Of a stretch of 64,000 bases of DNA, positions 42,920-54,865 are shown piece after piece. Numbering within the stretch: position 1 is the first letter of the stretch; every line of letters begins with the position of its first letter. The notes beneath the pieces are model-generated. The model was given only the letters and a program-made list of their open reading frames with translations, was not told the origin of the DNA and ran no database searches. Source of the stretch: Staphylococcus pseudintermedius (GTDB lineage: Bacteria > Bacillota > Bacilli > Staphylococcales > Staphylococcaceae). The stretch spans positions 124,001 to 188,000 of the forward strand of contig NZ_MLGE02000004.1 of NCBI RefSeq assembly GCF_001792775.2. The letters run 5' to 3'. Made by a program: the position numbers and the translations under genes.

Positions 42920-43590
42920 TCCTCTTTTCCTACAAGACGCGTTCCAATTCTAACAAATGTGGCACCCTTTTTCGTGGCAATATGATAATCATTACTCATA
43001 CCCATCGAAAGCTCTGTACAAGGTGCATATGTAAGGTTCAATGATTGGACTTCATCGCGTTTATTTTTAAGTTTTTCAAAAATGTCTTCTAATTCAGCTT
43101 CATTATCTGTGTATGGTGCCATCGTCATCAGACCTACAACACGAATATGGTCATAGTCCACTAACTTTTCAATGAAGGGGATAACCTCTTCTAAAGCAAT
43201 GCCATGTTTAGATGCTTCACCAGAAACGTTCACTTGGACAAAACATTTGATTTCATGTTCTGCGCGTTTACTAATTTCTTTGGCCAAACTTTGACGGTCT
43301 AATGCATGTAAATAGTCAATATCATTAATGACTTCTTTCACTTTACGTGACTGCAAAGAACCAATAAAATGCATGTGGACATCGTCTGGTAAAGCTGCTT
43401 TTTTCTCTAAAAAACCTTCGATGCGGTTCTCACCAAAATGACGAATGCCTGCTTCATAAGCTTCTTTCGCTCGGTTTATTGTAACATATTTTGTGACAGC
43501 AATCACGTGAGGTCTTGTTGGGTCCTCACGAAAAGTCACATTTTCAGTTATGGTGTGCTCTATTTCTGCTAAGTTTGTCTTCACTGACAT
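42916..43590 (-). CDS. YggS/PLPBP family pyridoxal phosphate homeostasis protein
   Basis: PLP-binding TIM-barrel protein. The PLP Lys is in [10 protein letters not shown]; other signatures are [27 protein letters not shown] and [12 protein letters not shown]. The 224 residues are typical. It is in the usual place between pgeF and sepF, with a 4-base overlap onto sepF. It has no known enzymatic reaction and buffers PLP. Confidence 0.94.
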   Translation of the reverse strand: MSVKTNLAEIEHTITENVTFREDPTRPHVIAVTKYVTINRAKEAYEAGIRHFGENRIEGFLEKKAALPDDVHMHFIGSLQSRKVKEVINDIDYLHALDRQSLAKEISKRAEHEIKCFVQVNVSGEASKHGIALEEVIPFIEKLVDYDHIRVVGLMTMAPYTDNEAELEDIFEKLKNKRDEVQSLNLTYAPCTELSMGMSNDYHIATKKGATFVRIGTRLVGKEE

Positions 43591-44403
43591 TTAATCATCT
43601 CCACTTTCATTCAATGATTGAGAAATAAATGCTAACATTCTTCCCGTTTTTCCTTTTTCTAAACGATACGAGAAAAATAAATCCAAGTCTTCGGAAGTTG
43701 CATATTCTGTACGATAAATATGGTCACGTGGCACGCCGTATTGTTCTAACAATAGTTGGTTCGCATATTTCAAATCAATTCCATGACGGTCTTCATCACG
43801 CGTTTCAATATAAGCTGCACTGTCAATCGGCAGTTGCTGAAATTGTTTGAAAATATCATCATTAATTTCATAACTATCTGATGTTGCTGGACCAATAACC
43901 ACGTATAAGTCGTTGTAATCATAAGGAAATTGGTCTAATACACGATGTACAATAGTTGCGACAGTGCCCCGCCAACCTGCATGTGCCAAAGCAATAAAGT
44001 GATGAGAAGGGCTATAAAAGTAAATCGGCACACAGTCTGCATAACACATCGTCAACATCGTATCCTCATCATATGTGAACATCGCATCGATACCATAAAG
44101 TGTGTCTTTCGAAAGTGCATCGATATTTTTACCACGATCCGCTTGAGTCACTTCTACGACATTTGCTTCGTGTGTCTGTATTGGAAAGACCCATTGCGCT
44201 CTCGGAATACCGATTTCTTGTGCCAATACTTCCTGATGATGGGTAATATTTTCCGGCTTATCATCAATATATCTTGCCATGTTGAATGCTGCATTTGGAT
44301 ATGCACTCACGCCATCACCTCTTGTCGTGATGCCAATTTGAACACCTTGTACTAAACTCGGCTGGTAAGATAAATGATGTCCCTTTTTCGTAAATAATTC
44401 CAT
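43591..44403 (-). CDS. pgeF: purine nucleoside phosphorylase-like protein, YfiH/LACC1 family (PgeF)
   Basis: Multicopper-oxidase-fold-like family with nucleoside phosphorylase, adenosine deaminase and peptidoglycan-editing roles reported. The zinc/catalytic residues are visible in [11 protein letters not shown] and [14 protein letters not shown]. The start is taken at ATG 44403, 7 bases after GGAGGG; the ATG two codons earlier abuts the ribosome-binding site. It is immediately upstream of the YggS gene. Confidence 0.92.
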   Translation of the reverse strand: MELFTKKGHHLSYQPSLVQGVQIGITTRGDGVSAYPNAAFNMARYIDDKPENITHHQEVLAQEIGIPRAQWVFPIQTHEANVVEVTQADRGKNIDALSKDTLYGIDAMFTYDEDTMLTMCYADCVPIYFYSPSHHFIALAHAGWRGTVATIVHRVLDQFPYDYNDLYVVIGPATSDSYEINDDIFKQFQQLPIDSAAYIETRDEDRHGIDLKYANQLLLEQYGVPRDHIYRTEYATSEDLDLFFSYRLEKGKTGRMLAFISQSLNESGDD

Positions 44404-44433
44404 CTTCATCCCTCCTTTTTTACTTTTATCTAT

Positions 44434-44479
44434 TAAAAACTGCTAGGACATTGATGAAGTGACAATTGTCCTAGCAGTT
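44434..44479 (-). terminator. intrinsic terminator after ftsZ
   Basis: AACTGCTAGGACA-loop-TGTCCTAGCAGTT is a 13-bp perfect stem with a T tract on the minus strand, about 80 bases past the ftsZ stop. Confidence 0.9.
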
Positions 44480-44556
44480 CTTGACATCCTATGTAAGATA
44501 AATATCACACTTTATCCTGTTGATAGGTGTACTTTATATTTCAACATATCACACGA

Positions 44557-45729
44557 TTAACGACGTGTTCTTCTTGAGCGTCTTTCTTCTCTGTTACGAA
44601 TAAAGCTTGGAATATCGTCGTCCGCTGTCGTATGGCTACGTCCACTTTCAACTTCTTTATCTTGTGTTGAAGTTTGACCAGTGTGCCCACCACCGAAGCT
44701 AGATTCTTTTGAGCTTGTTGGTGTAGCACTTGCACCGAAGCCAGAGTGACCTTGTTTACGGGCTTGTGATGAAGGCTTATCTTCAAAACCTGTTGCGATC
44801 ACAGTAACAACAATTTCATCTTGTAATTCTGGGTTAATGACTGTACCAAAGATCATGTTCACATCTTCATCTGCAGCGTCTTGTACGATGTCAGCAGCTT
44901 CTTGTGCTTCGAATAAAGATAATGATTCGCCACCAGTAATGTTCATTAACACACCTTGTGCACCTACGATTGATGTTTCAAGTAAAGGAGAAGAAATGGC
45001 TTTTTTAGCCGCTTCAACTGCACGGTTTTCACCAGATGATACACCGATACCCATTAATGCAGAACCTTGGTTTGACATGATTGTTTTAACGTCAGCAAAG
45101 TCGAGGTTCACTTCACCAGATACTGCAATTAAATCAGAAATACCTTGTACACCTTGACGTAATACGTTGTCAGCTTCTTTAAATGCTTCCATCATTGGTG
45201 TAGATTTGTCTACAATATCTAACAAGCGATCATTAGGAATGACAATTAATGTATCAACAGCAGCTTTCATTGCTTCAACACCCGCAGCAGCTTGTGTTTG
45301 ACGTTTACGACCTTCGAAACTGAATGGACGTGTCACAACACCCACTGTTAAAGCGCCCATCTCTTTAGCGATTTTGGCTACAACAGGTGCTGCACCTGTA
45401 CCAGTACCGCCACCCATACCAGCAGTTACGAATACCATGTCTGCACCTTGGATCGCATCTTCAATTTGTTCACGTGATTCTTCTGCAGCTTTCTTACCAA
45501 TTTCAGGGTTCGCACCTGCACCTAATCCACGTGTTAACTTTTCACCAATTTGGATTTTAGATTCTGCTTTAGATAAGTTTAAAGCTTGTCCATCTGTGTT
45601 AATTGCAATAAATTCAACATTGTTCATACCGTGGTCAATCATTCGGTTAACAGCATTATTACCGCCACCACCGACACCGATGACTTTAAGTGTCGCTAAA
45701 TGATTAAATCCTTGTTCAAATTCTAACAT
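44557..45729 (-). CDS. ftsZ: cell division GTPase FtsZ
   Basis: Tubulin homologue that forms the Z ring. GTP-binding loops are [15 protein letters not shown] and [13 protein letters not shown]; the T7 catalytic loop is [12 protein letters not shown] Ser/Gly-rich linker (about 315-370) leads to the C-terminal peptide [15 protein letters not shown], which binds FtsA and SepF. The 390 residues match S. aureus. It follows ftsA by 29 bases. Confidence 0.98.
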   Translation of the reverse strand: MLEFEQGFNHLATLKVIGVGGGGNNAVNRMIDHGMNNVEFIAINTDGQALNLSKAESKIQIGEKLTRGLGAGANPEIGKKAAEESREQIEDAIQGADMVFVTAGMGGGTGTGAAPVVAKIAKEMGALTVGVVTRPFSFEGRKRQTQAAAGVEAMKAAVDTLIVIPNDRLLDIVDKSTPMMEAFKEADNVLRQGVQGISDLIAVSGEVNLDFADVKTIMSNQGSALMGIGVSSGENRAVEAAKKAISSPLLETSIVGAQGVLMNITGGESLSLFEAQEAADIVQDAADEDVNMIFGTVINPELQDEIVVTVIATGFEDKPSSQARKQGHSGFGASATPTSSKESSFGGGHTGQTSTQDKEVESGRSHTTADDDIPSFIRNREERRSRRTRR

Positions 45730-45758
45730 TTAAATTTCCTCCTAATCTTTGTAGCCAA

Positions 45759-47183
<1,425 letters not shown>

Positions 47184-47327
47184 TTACATAATTAAGCTAT
47201 TTTAAGTTTACAATAACACACTATCAATGTGAACTATAAACACAGTGGAATTTCAACTTTTTATCACATTTATATATTAATGTAATCTTTTTGTAACGCG
47301 CAATCATCTATTTACAAGGTAGATGGC

Positions 47328-47365
47328 GGCTCAAAATCATTATGATAACAAAATATTTTTGAGCC
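47328..47365. repeat. hairpin in the divIB-ftsA gap
   Basis: GGCTCAAAA...TTTTGAGCC forms a 9-bp stem just past the divIB stop. It has no following T tract, so partial termination, RNA stability or processing are all possible. Confidence 0.4.
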
Positions 47366-47374
47366 TCAACTTTG

Positions 47375-48265
47375 CTATTCCGATGATTCTTCATCTTTAA
47401 TCTTGTTCAAAGCCTTTTGTAAATCATCTTTAGCTTTGTCTTCACTCGCTGTACCACTTTGAACTTCTTTGGCGCTCGCCGAACTTGTTTGTCCGTTGTT
47501 CACATTGTCATAAGGAATAAATGTCGCACCAACTGATAAATCTATAAAACCAGATTTTTTCAATTTGCCTGTTTCATCTTTTTCTAAAGCTTGTGACATA
47601 CTTGGATAGTATTTCAACTTTTCAGCAATGGTGTTTGTATTCCCAACGACTTCAATCCCATCACGCATGAACAGTTTAATTAAATGGGGTTGATCTTTTT
47701 GTGGTGCACTCACAATTTCTGAAATTTGTGCCCGCGTCGTTCGATCCATTTTTTGTAAAGCATCAATGAGATTGCGTTTTTCAGCACCTTTAAACCCTTC
47801 AATGTAAGGTGCTTCATTCGGTACTTCCTGTTTATAATCTTTTAACACTTTGCCATTTTCAATCATTGGGACCACACGTGACTTTTCTGTCGTGATTGCG
47901 ATGATAGTATGTTCTTTCACGTTGACCTCGATCGGATTGAACAGTCCTTTTTCAATCGTCACTTCATCAATCAATTCGTTTTGTTTCAAACGTGTCTCAG
48001 CATCATCAGAACTATAGGCGTAAATGCGTGGATGGTTTTGAATATCCAGCTCTTTCAAGATATCTTGCTTAGACACATAATGGTTCCCTTTAATGTCAGC
48101 ACTTTTAATGTGACTGATAGGTGTAAACATATAAACCAGGATCAATAAAACAATGACAACGAGTATCCCGACAATCATACGTTGAACACGACGTTGCTGA
48201 ATACGTTGCTTTTTTCTCTTTTCTTTTAAATATTCGTTATTAATCTTGGGTATTTCTTTTGTCAT
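47375..48265 (-). CDS. divIB: cell division protein DivIB/FtsQ, short form
   Basis: Divisome membrane protein. A basic cytoplasmic stretch of only about 30 residues (KEKRKKQRIQQRRVQRM) precedes one membrane span (IVGILVVIVLLILVYMF), then the POTRA domain (about 52-120) and beta domain ending DLSVGATFIPYDN, with a low-complexity tail. The length is 296, versus about 439 in S. aureus, because the long acidic N-terminal region is missing. The ATG at 48265 is used; a TTG one codon upstream is possible. Confidence 0.93.
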   Translation of the reverse strand: MTKEIPKINNEYLKEKRKKQRIQQRRVQRMIVGILVVIVLLILVYMFTPISHIKSADIKGNHYVSKQDILKELDIQNHPRIYAYSSDDAETRLKQNELIDEVTIEKGLFNPIEVNVKEHTIIAITTEKSRVVPMIENGKVLKDYKQEVPNEAPYIEGFKGAEKRNLIDALQKMDRTTRAQISEIVSAPQKDQPHLIKLFMRDGIEVVGNTNTIAEKLKYYPSMSQALEKDETGKLKKSGFIDLSVGATFIPYDNVNNGQTSSASAKEVQSGTASEDKAKDDLQKALNKIKDEESSE

Positions 48266-48280
48266 CAATCGTCACATCCT

Positions 48281-49630
48281 TTAATGTGATGGCAAATGTG
48301 CTCTGAAAGCTTCAATAAAACGTTCTCCACGTTGTTCAAAGGTGTCATATTGATCCCAACTTGCACAAGCAGGGGATAATAATACAACATCATTCGGTTC
48401 GATGACAACTTGGACTTTAGCTACAGCATCTGTCACATCTTTTGCTCGAATGACATACTTTCCTTGACTCTCTCCTAGCTTCACAAATTTATCTTGTGTT
48501 TCACCAAACGTCACCATTACGCGCACATTGTTCATATACGGAATCAGTTCGTCAAAACCATTTCCACGGTCTAAACCACCACATAACCAAATGACAGGTT
48601 GCTTGAATGAACTTAACGCAAATTGTGTCGCTAATGTATTCGTTGCTTTAGAATCGTTGTAGTATTTATTCGTTTTGTTATTGCCAATGTATTGCAGACG
48701 ATGTGCAATGCCTGAAAACGTAGACAACGATTGGACGATAGCACTAATGGACACCCCTGCTAAAATCGCCGCCATGACTGCTGCTAAAATGTTTTCTAAG
48801 TTGTGTTCACCTGGTAATACGATATCATCTAAATGAATGAGACGTACACCGTTATAAACAATATACTCTTTTTCAACATAAATACCGTCTACACGATGTT
48901 GCGTAGAAAAGTATAAAATTTTAGCTCGAATTTTCGATGTATCAATGAGGTGTCTTTGTTTATCATTGAAAATTAAATAGTCGCTCTCAGTTTGATTTTC
49001 AAAAATACGTTTTTTCGCATTTTGATAGTTTTCAAGATTTTCATGGTAATCTAAATGCGCTGAATAAAGATTTGTGATGATCGCGATGTGCGGACGATAA
49101 TGTTCAATACCGAGCAATTGGAACGAAGACAATTCCGTCACTAAATACTCATCTGTCTTCACTTCTTGTGCGACTTTTGATGCAACGAAACCAATATTTC
49201 CCGACAAACGGCCATTTTCACGGCTTTTGTTAAACATGTCACCGATTAATGACGTTACTGTCGTTTTACCATTTGTCCCAGTAATGCCTATAATTGGTGC
49301 TTCAGAAATTAAATAACTTAATTCTACTTCTGTTAAAATTTTCAATCCTTGTTTTTGTGCTTCTTGAATAATAGGTACTGTATATGGAATACCTGGGTTT
49401 TTGAAAATGATCGGTGCCTCATCTAATAACGCAAGCGGATGTGCACCACTGACGACACTAATGCCTAAGTCCTCTAAATCTTTCGCGTGAGCATCGTTTG
49501 ATAAATCATTGCCATCGTTCACCGTCACCTCAGCGCCTATACGATGTAACAATTTCGCTGCTTCATAACCACTTTTCGCCATACCGATAACGAGTACTTT
49601 TTTACCTCTAAGCCCTGTATAATGTATCAA
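48281..49630 (-). CDS. murD: UDP-N-acetylmuramoylalanine-D-glutamate ligase
   Basis: Adds D-Glu to UDP-MurNAc-L-Ala in the cytoplasm. The Mur-ligase P-loop is [15 protein letters not shown]; other motifs are [23 protein letters not shown] and [14 protein letters not shown]. The start is a TTG at 49630: it gives MIHYTGLRG, which aligns with S. aureus MurD, and has GGGAGTG upstream. The TTG directly follows the mraY stop. 449 residues. Confidence 0.96.
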   Translation of the reverse strand: MIHYTGLRGKKVLVIGMAKSGYEAAKLLHRIGAEVTVNDGNDLSNDAHAKDLEDLGISVVSGAHPLALLDEAPIIFKNPGIPYTVPIIQEAQKQGLKILTEVELSYLISEAPIIGITGTNGKTTVTSLIGDMFNKSRENGRLSGNIGFVASKVAQEVKTDEYLVTELSSFQLLGIEHYRPHIAIITNLYSAHLDYHENLENYQNAKKRIFENQTESDYLIFNDKQRHLIDTSKIRAKILYFSTQHRVDGIYVEKEYIVYNGVRLIHLDDIVLPGEHNLENILAAVMAAILAGVSISAIVQSLSTFSGIAHRLQYIGNNKTNKYYNDSKATNTLATQFALSSFKQPVIWLCGGLDRGNGFDELIPYMNNVRVMVTFGETQDKFVKLGESQGKYVIRAKDVTDAVAKVQVVIEPNDVVLLSPACASWDQYDTFEQRGERFIEAFRAHLPSH

Positions 49631-50596
49631 TTAATTCACTCCCATCCATAAACCGATTAAACCAGTAATTAATCCTACTGACCAGAATACAGTCACAACT
49701 TTCCATTCACTCCAACCGACTAATTCGAAATGATGATGTAATGGACTCATCTTAAAGACACGCTTTCCTGTTAACTTGAATGATGTCACTTGAATCATCA
49801 CTGACAATGTTTCTAGTACGAAAACGAGACCGATGAATAACAAAGATATTTCTTGGTTTAACATAATTGAAATTGTAGCGAAAATACCCCCTAGCGCTAA
49901 ACTTCCTGTATCCCCCATGAACACTTTCGCTGGGTTAATATTATATGGAAGAAAGCCGGCTAAAGCTGCGACCATGATAATACAAAATACGCCAATTGCT
50001 GGTTGTTCAAGCGCAAAACTCATAATGGCATACATCGTAAAACCAATAATAGATAACCCTGTCGCTAAACCATCAAGACCGTCTGTTAAATTAACTGCAT
50101 TAGAAAAACCAACTTGCCAGAATACGATAAAAATTACATAAGCAAATGATAACGGGATACTCACATCTGTAAACGGAATATGAATATCTGTAGAGAAATT
50201 AAACGCGTTAAAACCTTTAGCGACAATAAAGAAAATGACTGCGATTGCGATTTGCGCTAAAAATTTCTGCTTACTTGTAAGCCCTTGGTTGTTTTTCTTC
50301 ACTACAATAATATAGTCATCAATAAAGCCAATTAAACCAAAACCAATTGTGACAAAGAGTAGTAGCAGCAATGGACTTGCTGGTTCTACAAAAATACTTG
50401 CGATTATCGTTGTAACAATTGCACCAATTAAAAATGTTAACCCACCCATCGTTGGTGTACCTGTTTTTTTCATATGACTTTGCGGACCTTCTTCACGAAT
50501 GCTCTGACCAAATTTCATCCTTTTTAATGTTGGAATCAAAATCGGTACTAAAACTGCTGTAATAACAAATGCGATAATTGCGCTAATCAATCCCAT
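49631..50596 (-). CDS. mraY: phospho-N-acetylmuramoyl-pentapeptide transferase
   Basis: Makes lipid I at the inner membrane face from UDP-MurNAc-pentapeptide and undecaprenyl phosphate. The 321 residues hold about ten spans. Family motifs are HMKKTGTPTMGG, FGLIGFIDDYIIV (Asp pair), NLTDGLDGLATG, FMGDTGSLALGG and MSPLHHHFE. It lies 200 bases after pbp1 and abuts murD. Confidence 0.97.
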   Translation of the reverse strand: MGLISAIIAFVITAVLVPILIPTLKRMKFGQSIREEGPQSHMKKTGTPTMGGLTFLIGAIVTTIIASIFVEPASPLLLLLFVTIGFGLIGFIDDYIIVVKKNNQGLTSKQKFLAQIAIAVIFFIVAKGFNAFNFSTDIHIPFTDVSIPLSFAYVIFIVFWQVGFSNAVNLTDGLDGLATGLSIIGFTMYAIMSFALEQPAIGVFCIIMVAALAGFLPYNINPAKVFMGDTGSLALGGIFATISIMLNQEISLLFIGLVFVLETLSVMIQVTSFKLTGKRVFKMSPLHHHFELVGWSEWKVVTVFWSVGLITGLIGLWMGVN

Positions 50597-50658
50597 AATA
50601 TTCTCCTTATCTTATCTTCTCTTCTTTTGCTCACATTCTTAGTCATTCTAAACATGAT

Positions 50659-50712
50659 GCGATCACTTCAATGCGCGTATTCGTATAAGTCGACTGAAGT
50701 GATTGCATTCAT
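50659..50712. repeat. long-stem hairpin between pbp1 and mraY
   Basis: TGCGATCACTTCA...TGAAGTGATTGCA pairs over 13 bases (one mismatch) around a 28-base loop; a second small stem CGTGATA/TATCACG follows near 50757-50783. No T tract, so it is probably not a full terminator. It occupies the unusually wide 200-base gap in an otherwise tight operon. Confidence 0.45.
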
Positions 50713-50795
50713 GGCCGTTCTTTTCAACTTACGCATCGTCATAAACATCAACATGCCGTGATAGCCTTTCGCACAGTGTCTGTTTATCACGTTGC

Positions 50796-52949
50796 CTATT
50801 CTGTTTTTTGGGAATCTAATGTTACTTCAAGTTTAGTGTTTTTATCTATCGCTGACTGTGGTGTTTTCGATTGCGACTTCACAAAACCACTGCCTTTGAC
50901 ATCAATTTTGATATCTGTCAATGATTGGAAGGCGACAATATCATCTCTTGTCCATCCTGTCATATCTGGCATTGTTAAATCACCTTCAGTTAACAAGAGG
51001 ACATTACTATTTGGCAATAATCGACCATTTGATGACGGCGATTGACTCACAACTTTTTTACCATTACCAATGACAATTGGGTTGAGTTTTTTACCTCTAA
51101 TCTCATCTTCAGCACGTTGTACACTACGATTTTCAACATCTGGAACATTGCTGATCTTCGTTTTGCTGTCATCTACTTCATTATCGCCGACATTTAAATA
51201 TTGTAAAGTGTTTTTCATAATCGGATTAAATGCTTTGCTGACACCCATTTCGTATGCTTCTTGATCGTTCTTTTGCGCTAAGCTCATCCCTGCATAAACA
51301 ACAACACGCGGATTTTTACTTGGCGCATGCCCCATAAAGCTCACAAAATATGGATTAGGTCCTTTCACATAGCCGCCATTTTCAGGGTCAGCCACCTGTG
51401 CAGTACCTGTTTTACCACCAATACGATATCCGTCTACACGATAGTTTTTCGCATGGCTATCTTCACTGTTCACCACTTCATCCAATTGTTTGTTCACTTT
51501 CTTCGCTGTATCGTTTTTAATCGGTTTGCCCGTAACTTCGCGTTCACCTTTATAATATGTGTTTTTAGTCACAGGATTTACAATGGATTGGACGAAGTAT
51601 GGGCGTAACATTTCGCCTTTATTGAAAAATGCCGATTGCGCTTGCAACATTTGTGCCGGCGTGACTGTTGTCGATTGACCGAACGCAGATGTTTTTTGCA
51701 TCAATTCATTTTCCCAGGCAATATTGCCGGATTGTTCACCATCAAACAAACTTCGCGTTGACTTGCCAAAACCGAACTTTTCATACCAAGACTTCATTTT
51801 GTCTGCACCGACAAGGTCTTGAAGGCGCATCATCAAAGTATTAGATGAATACGTGAAGCCGAGACTCATATCAATTTCGCCCCAACCTTTTTTATTCCAG
51901 TCATAAATACGTGACCCTTGAATATCTCTGTAACCCGATTGATATTTACGGTCTGGTTTAAATTCCCCTTCTTGAATCGCTGCGGCTAAACCAAAACTTT
52001 TGAATGTCGAACCTGGTTCATACGTATTTTGATATAAATCATTCGCCCATTTTTTACCAAAATCTTCACCTGTATCTGGATTGAATGTTGGACGCTGACT
52101 ATAAGCTAAGATTTCACCTGTTTTCGCATCCATGACAACGGCGAAGATGTCTTTTGGTTCATAATGCTCAACCATTTTATCTAATGCTTCTTCCACAAAG
52201 ACTTGAATATTAGAATCAATCGTTAAATGCACATCATCGCCACGTTGCGGTGCGACTTCATTTTTCGAATTCGGAATAATGTAACCCCAAATATCTTTTG
52301 TAAATGAAGTATGGCCGGCTTTACCTTTAAGATAACTGTCGAAAATCTTTTCAACGCCTAAAGCCCCTTTTAATTTGCCGCTATCGGGATCTTTTTGTGC
52401 CATCCCAATCAAGTGTGAGGCGAACTTACCATTTGGATAAAAGCGCTTCACTTCTGGATAAAGTGTAATCCCAGGTAAATTCGCTTTTTCAATTTTTTCT
52501 TTATCTTGATAAGTCAGATTTTGACCCGATCGGCCGAACTCGACTTGGAATGCCTTTTTCGTGTTGAGACGCTTCTCGATGTCCTTTTCAGGCATATCGA
52601 TAATTTTAGCGAGAACTTTAGCTGTTTTTTTCTTATCCACAACGTGACGTGGTTTGTCTGAATCTTTACTTGCTTGTGGATCAATAACTGCAGCCAAACG
52701 GAAACGGTCCACGTCTTCTGCCAAAACTTTACCGTTACGGTCATAAATCTTACCTCGTTCAGCATCTTCATCTAAATGAGATAAATATTTTTCATTTGCT
52801 TTGGCGATCAAGTCTTCTCCTGACGAGTGTCCTGTCAACATGACATAGCCATATCTTAAAACCAAAAGAAAAAAGAGCAGCCCGAAAACACCCATCAGGA
52901 GGACTGCTCCTAGCTTATTTTTTTTAATTTTAATTTTTCGTTTCGCCAT
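50796..52949 (-). CDS. pbp1: penicillin-binding protein 1 (divisome transpeptidase)
   Basis: Monofunctional class B PBP for septal peptidoglycan crosslinking. A single N-terminal span (about 10-30), then the dimerisation domain, the transpeptidase domain with SxxK in YEPGSTFKSFGLAA, SxN in FTYSSNTLMM and KTG in IGGKTGTAQV, and two C-terminal PASTA domains (about 595-717). The 717 residues are a little shorter than in S. aureus. It overlaps ftsL by 20 bases. Confidence 0.96.
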   Translation of the reverse strand: MAKRKIKIKKNKLGAVLLMGVFGLLFFLLVLRYGYVMLTGHSSGEDLIAKANEKYLSHLDEDAERGKIYDRNGKVLAEDVDRFRLAAVIDPQASKDSDKPRHVVDKKKTAKVLAKIIDMPEKDIEKRLNTKKAFQVEFGRSGQNLTYQDKEKIEKANLPGITLYPEVKRFYPNGKFASHLIGMAQKDPDSGKLKGALGVEKIFDSYLKGKAGHTSFTKDIWGYIIPNSKNEVAPQRGDDVHLTIDSNIQVFVEEALDKMVEHYEPKDIFAVVMDAKTGEILAYSQRPTFNPDTGEDFGKKWANDLYQNTYEPGSTFKSFGLAAAIQEGEFKPDRKYQSGYRDIQGSRIYDWNKKGWGEIDMSLGFTYSSNTLMMRLQDLVGADKMKSWYEKFGFGKSTRSLFDGEQSGNIAWENELMQKTSAFGQSTTVTPAQMLQAQSAFFNKGEMLRPYFVQSIVNPVTKNTYYKGEREVTGKPIKNDTAKKVNKQLDEVVNSEDSHAKNYRVDGYRIGGKTGTAQVADPENGGYVKGPNPYFVSFMGHAPSKNPRVVVYAGMSLAQKNDQEAYEMGVSKAFNPIMKNTLQYLNVGDNEVDDSKTKISNVPDVENRSVQRAEDEIRGKKLNPIVIGNGKKVVSQSPSSNGRLLPNSNVLLLTEGDLTMPDMTGWTRDDIVAFQSLTDIKIDVKGSGFVKSQSKTPQSAIDKNTKLEVTLDSQKTE

Positions 52950-53316
52950 CTTTACGCACTACCTTTACATTGTCGTTCTTCAAGCTCATCCCTTGATCTT
53001 CAGCCTTTTTATAAATGCGTTTGTACGATGAATTTTCCATTGTTTCAGACTTTAATGCGCTATTTTGACTTGTTTGCTTTTCTATTTTTTGATCTAAATC
53101 TGCAATTTTCCCTCTCGTATCATATGCATCCATTTTTAAAGATAGCATATAGATACTGATGACAGCAATAATCGTAACTAGCGTTATGTATAACATCTTT
53201 TCAAATCGTGTTAATTTGACAACAACTTGCTTCTTGATAGTTTGTTTTTGTGTCGATTGTTTTCTCTGTGGTTCGACTTGCGGTTGATAGGTATCATATA
53301 TTCTTTCTACAGCCAT
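52930..53316 (-). CDS. ftsL: cell division protein FtsL
   Basis: Small bitopic divisome protein that pairs with DivIB and DivIC. A basic Gln-rich cytoplasmic region (1-45), one span (about 47-67, MLYITLVTIIAVISIYML), and an extracellular coiled coil (GKIADLDQKIEKQTSQNSALKSE). The 128 residues match S. aureus FtsL along most of the chain. It overlaps pbp1 and follows rsmH by 18 bases. Confidence 0.94.
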   Translation of the reverse strand: MAVERIYDTYQPQVEPQRKQSTQKQTIKKQVVVKLTRFEKMLYITLVTIIAVISIYMLSLKMDAYDTRGKIADLDQKIEKQTSQNSALKSETMENSSYKRIYKKAEDQGMSLKNDNVKVVRKDGETKN

Positions 53317-53334
53317 AGTCTCTTTTTCGCCCCT

Positions 53335-54270
53335 CTATTTTAATATTTCGGCTACTCGAAGTTTTGCACTTCTCGCACGATGATTGTCTTCTAAGTCTGT
53401 CGCATCCGCTACGATTGGTTTTCGGTTCACACGTTTCAATTTAGGTGTGTACGCTTCTGGAAGTACGGGTAATCCTCTTGGGACGTCTGGCCCTTTTTCA
53501 TACTCTTGAAACATTTGCTTACATAAACGATCTTCTAATGAATGGAAGGTGATAACAGAAATTCGTCCGTTCACTTTCACATGGTCAATCGCTTGTTCTA
53601 ATGAATCTTCAAATGCAGCAAGTTCATCATTCACTGCAATACGAATCGCTTGAAATACACGTTTCGCAGGATGACCACCTTTACGTCGTGCTTTTGCTGG
53701 AATCCCTTCCTTAATACACGCCACTAGATCAAAAGTGGTTTCAATCGGTTGTTGCTGTCGTCTTGCTTCAATTTTTCGTGCGATTTGTTTCGAAAATTTT
53801 TCTTCCCCATATCGAAAAAAGATTTTTACGAGTGTTTCATAAGACCACGTATTGACAACTTCGTAGGCGGAAAGAGGTTGCGTTTGATCCATTCTCATGT
53901 CTAACTTGGCATTATGTTGGTAACTAAACCCTCGTTCTGGTACATCCAGTTGCGGGCTCGAAACACCTAAGTCATATAAAATGCCGTCCACTTTGTCTAT
54001 GTTTAATTCAGCTAAAATATTAGCTAAATTTCTAAAGTTGTTATGTACAAACGTGACTTTATGTAAATCTTGTTGCAATTTTTCTTTAGCATGATTGATT
54101 GCCGTCATATCTTGATCAATCGCAATCAATCGACCTTCATCCGATAATTGATTCAGAAGATATTGCGAATGTCCTGCGCCACCTAACGTGCAATCAACAT
54201 AGACGCCATCTTCTTTAATATTCAGTTGGTCTACAGTTTCTTTTAATAACACGCTAATGTGATGAAACAC
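53335..54270 (-). CDS. rsmH: 16S rRNA (cytosine1402-N4) methyltransferase
   Basis: SAM-dependent methylation of C1402 in the decoding site. Signatures are [13 protein letters not shown] at the start, [12 protein letters not shown] (SAM loop), [15 protein letters not shown], and [12 protein letters not shown], then [16 protein letters not shown]. The 311 residues are typical. It is 17 bases after mraZ in the conserved cluster order. Confidence 0.97.
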   Translation of the reverse strand: MFHHISVLLKETVDQLNIKEDGVYVDCTLGGAGHSQYLLNQLSDEGRLIAIDQDMTAINHAKEKLQQDLHKVTFVHNNFRNLANILAELNIDKVDGILYDLGVSSPQLDVPERGFSYQHNAKLDMRMDQTQPLSAYEVVNTWSYETLVKIFFRYGEEKFSKQIARKIEARRQQQPIETTFDLVACIKEGIPAKARRKGGHPAKRVFQAIRIAVNDELAAFEDSLEQAIDHVKVNGRISVITFHSLEDRLCKQMFQEYEKGPDVPRGLPVLPEAYTPKLKRVNRKPIVADATDLEDNHRARSAKLRVAEILK

Positions 54271-54287
54271 CGCGAACCCTCCGTTTT

Positions 54288-54719
54288 TTAAAAATCAAAA
54301 TCAATTAAGTCTTCTGCAATCTCTTCAAAGCTCTCTTCAGATTCATCATAGAAATCATTCCAAGTGTTGCGATCCCAAATCTCAATTCGATTTGACACAC
54401 CAATCACCGTACATTCTTTGTCAAGATGTGCGTACTCTCTTAATTTAGCTGGGATGTTAATTCTCCCTTGTTTATCGATTTCCACTTCGATAGCACCTGA
54501 GAAGAACATGCGCACAAACTTACGTGCATCACGTTTAGTTAAAGGTAAGGATTTCATTTTCTCCTCAATCGTTTGCCATTCTTCAAGTGTGTAACCAAAT
54601 AAACATTTATCAAGGCCTCTTGTGAGAATAAAACGTTCATTTAAGTCATAACGAAATTTTGATGGTACTATCATACGGCCTTTAGCATCGAGTTTATTTT
54701 CGTATTCACCCATGAACAT
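54288..54719 (-). CDS. mraZ: transcriptional regulator/division-cluster protein MraZ
   Basis: AbrB-like DNA-binding protein, first gene of the division and cell-wall cluster, which in other bacteria binds repeats in its own promoter. Two SpoVT/AbrB half-domains are visible: [21 protein letters not shown] and the second [16 protein letters not shown]. The 143 residues match S. aureus. I did not find convincing MraZ operator repeats in the 146 bases upstream. Confidence 0.96.
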   Translation of the reverse strand: MFMGEYENKLDAKGRMIVPSKFRYDLNERFILTRGLDKCLFGYTLEEWQTIEEKMKSLPLTKRDARKFVRMFFSGAIEVEIDKQGRINIPAKLREYAHLDKECTVIGVSNRIEIWDRNTWNDFYDESEESFEEIAEDLIDFDF

Positions 54720-54813
54720 TCTATTATCACCTCACCTTTATTCTAATTTACCACATCTCACCACTATCCTCCACTAATTCTGTAAAAATCTCCAATATTT
54801 ATCAAAATAGACA

Positions 54814-54852
54814 CAAAAAAAGAACCCTGCTCATATTAAGAAGGGTTCTCAA
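54814..54852 (-). terminator. intrinsic terminator after bshC
   Basis: On the minus strand AGAACCCT-loop-AGGGTTCT is followed by TTTTTTT, 14 bases past the bshC stop. Confidence 0.85.
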
Positions 54853-54865
54853 ACCGTTGATATTA

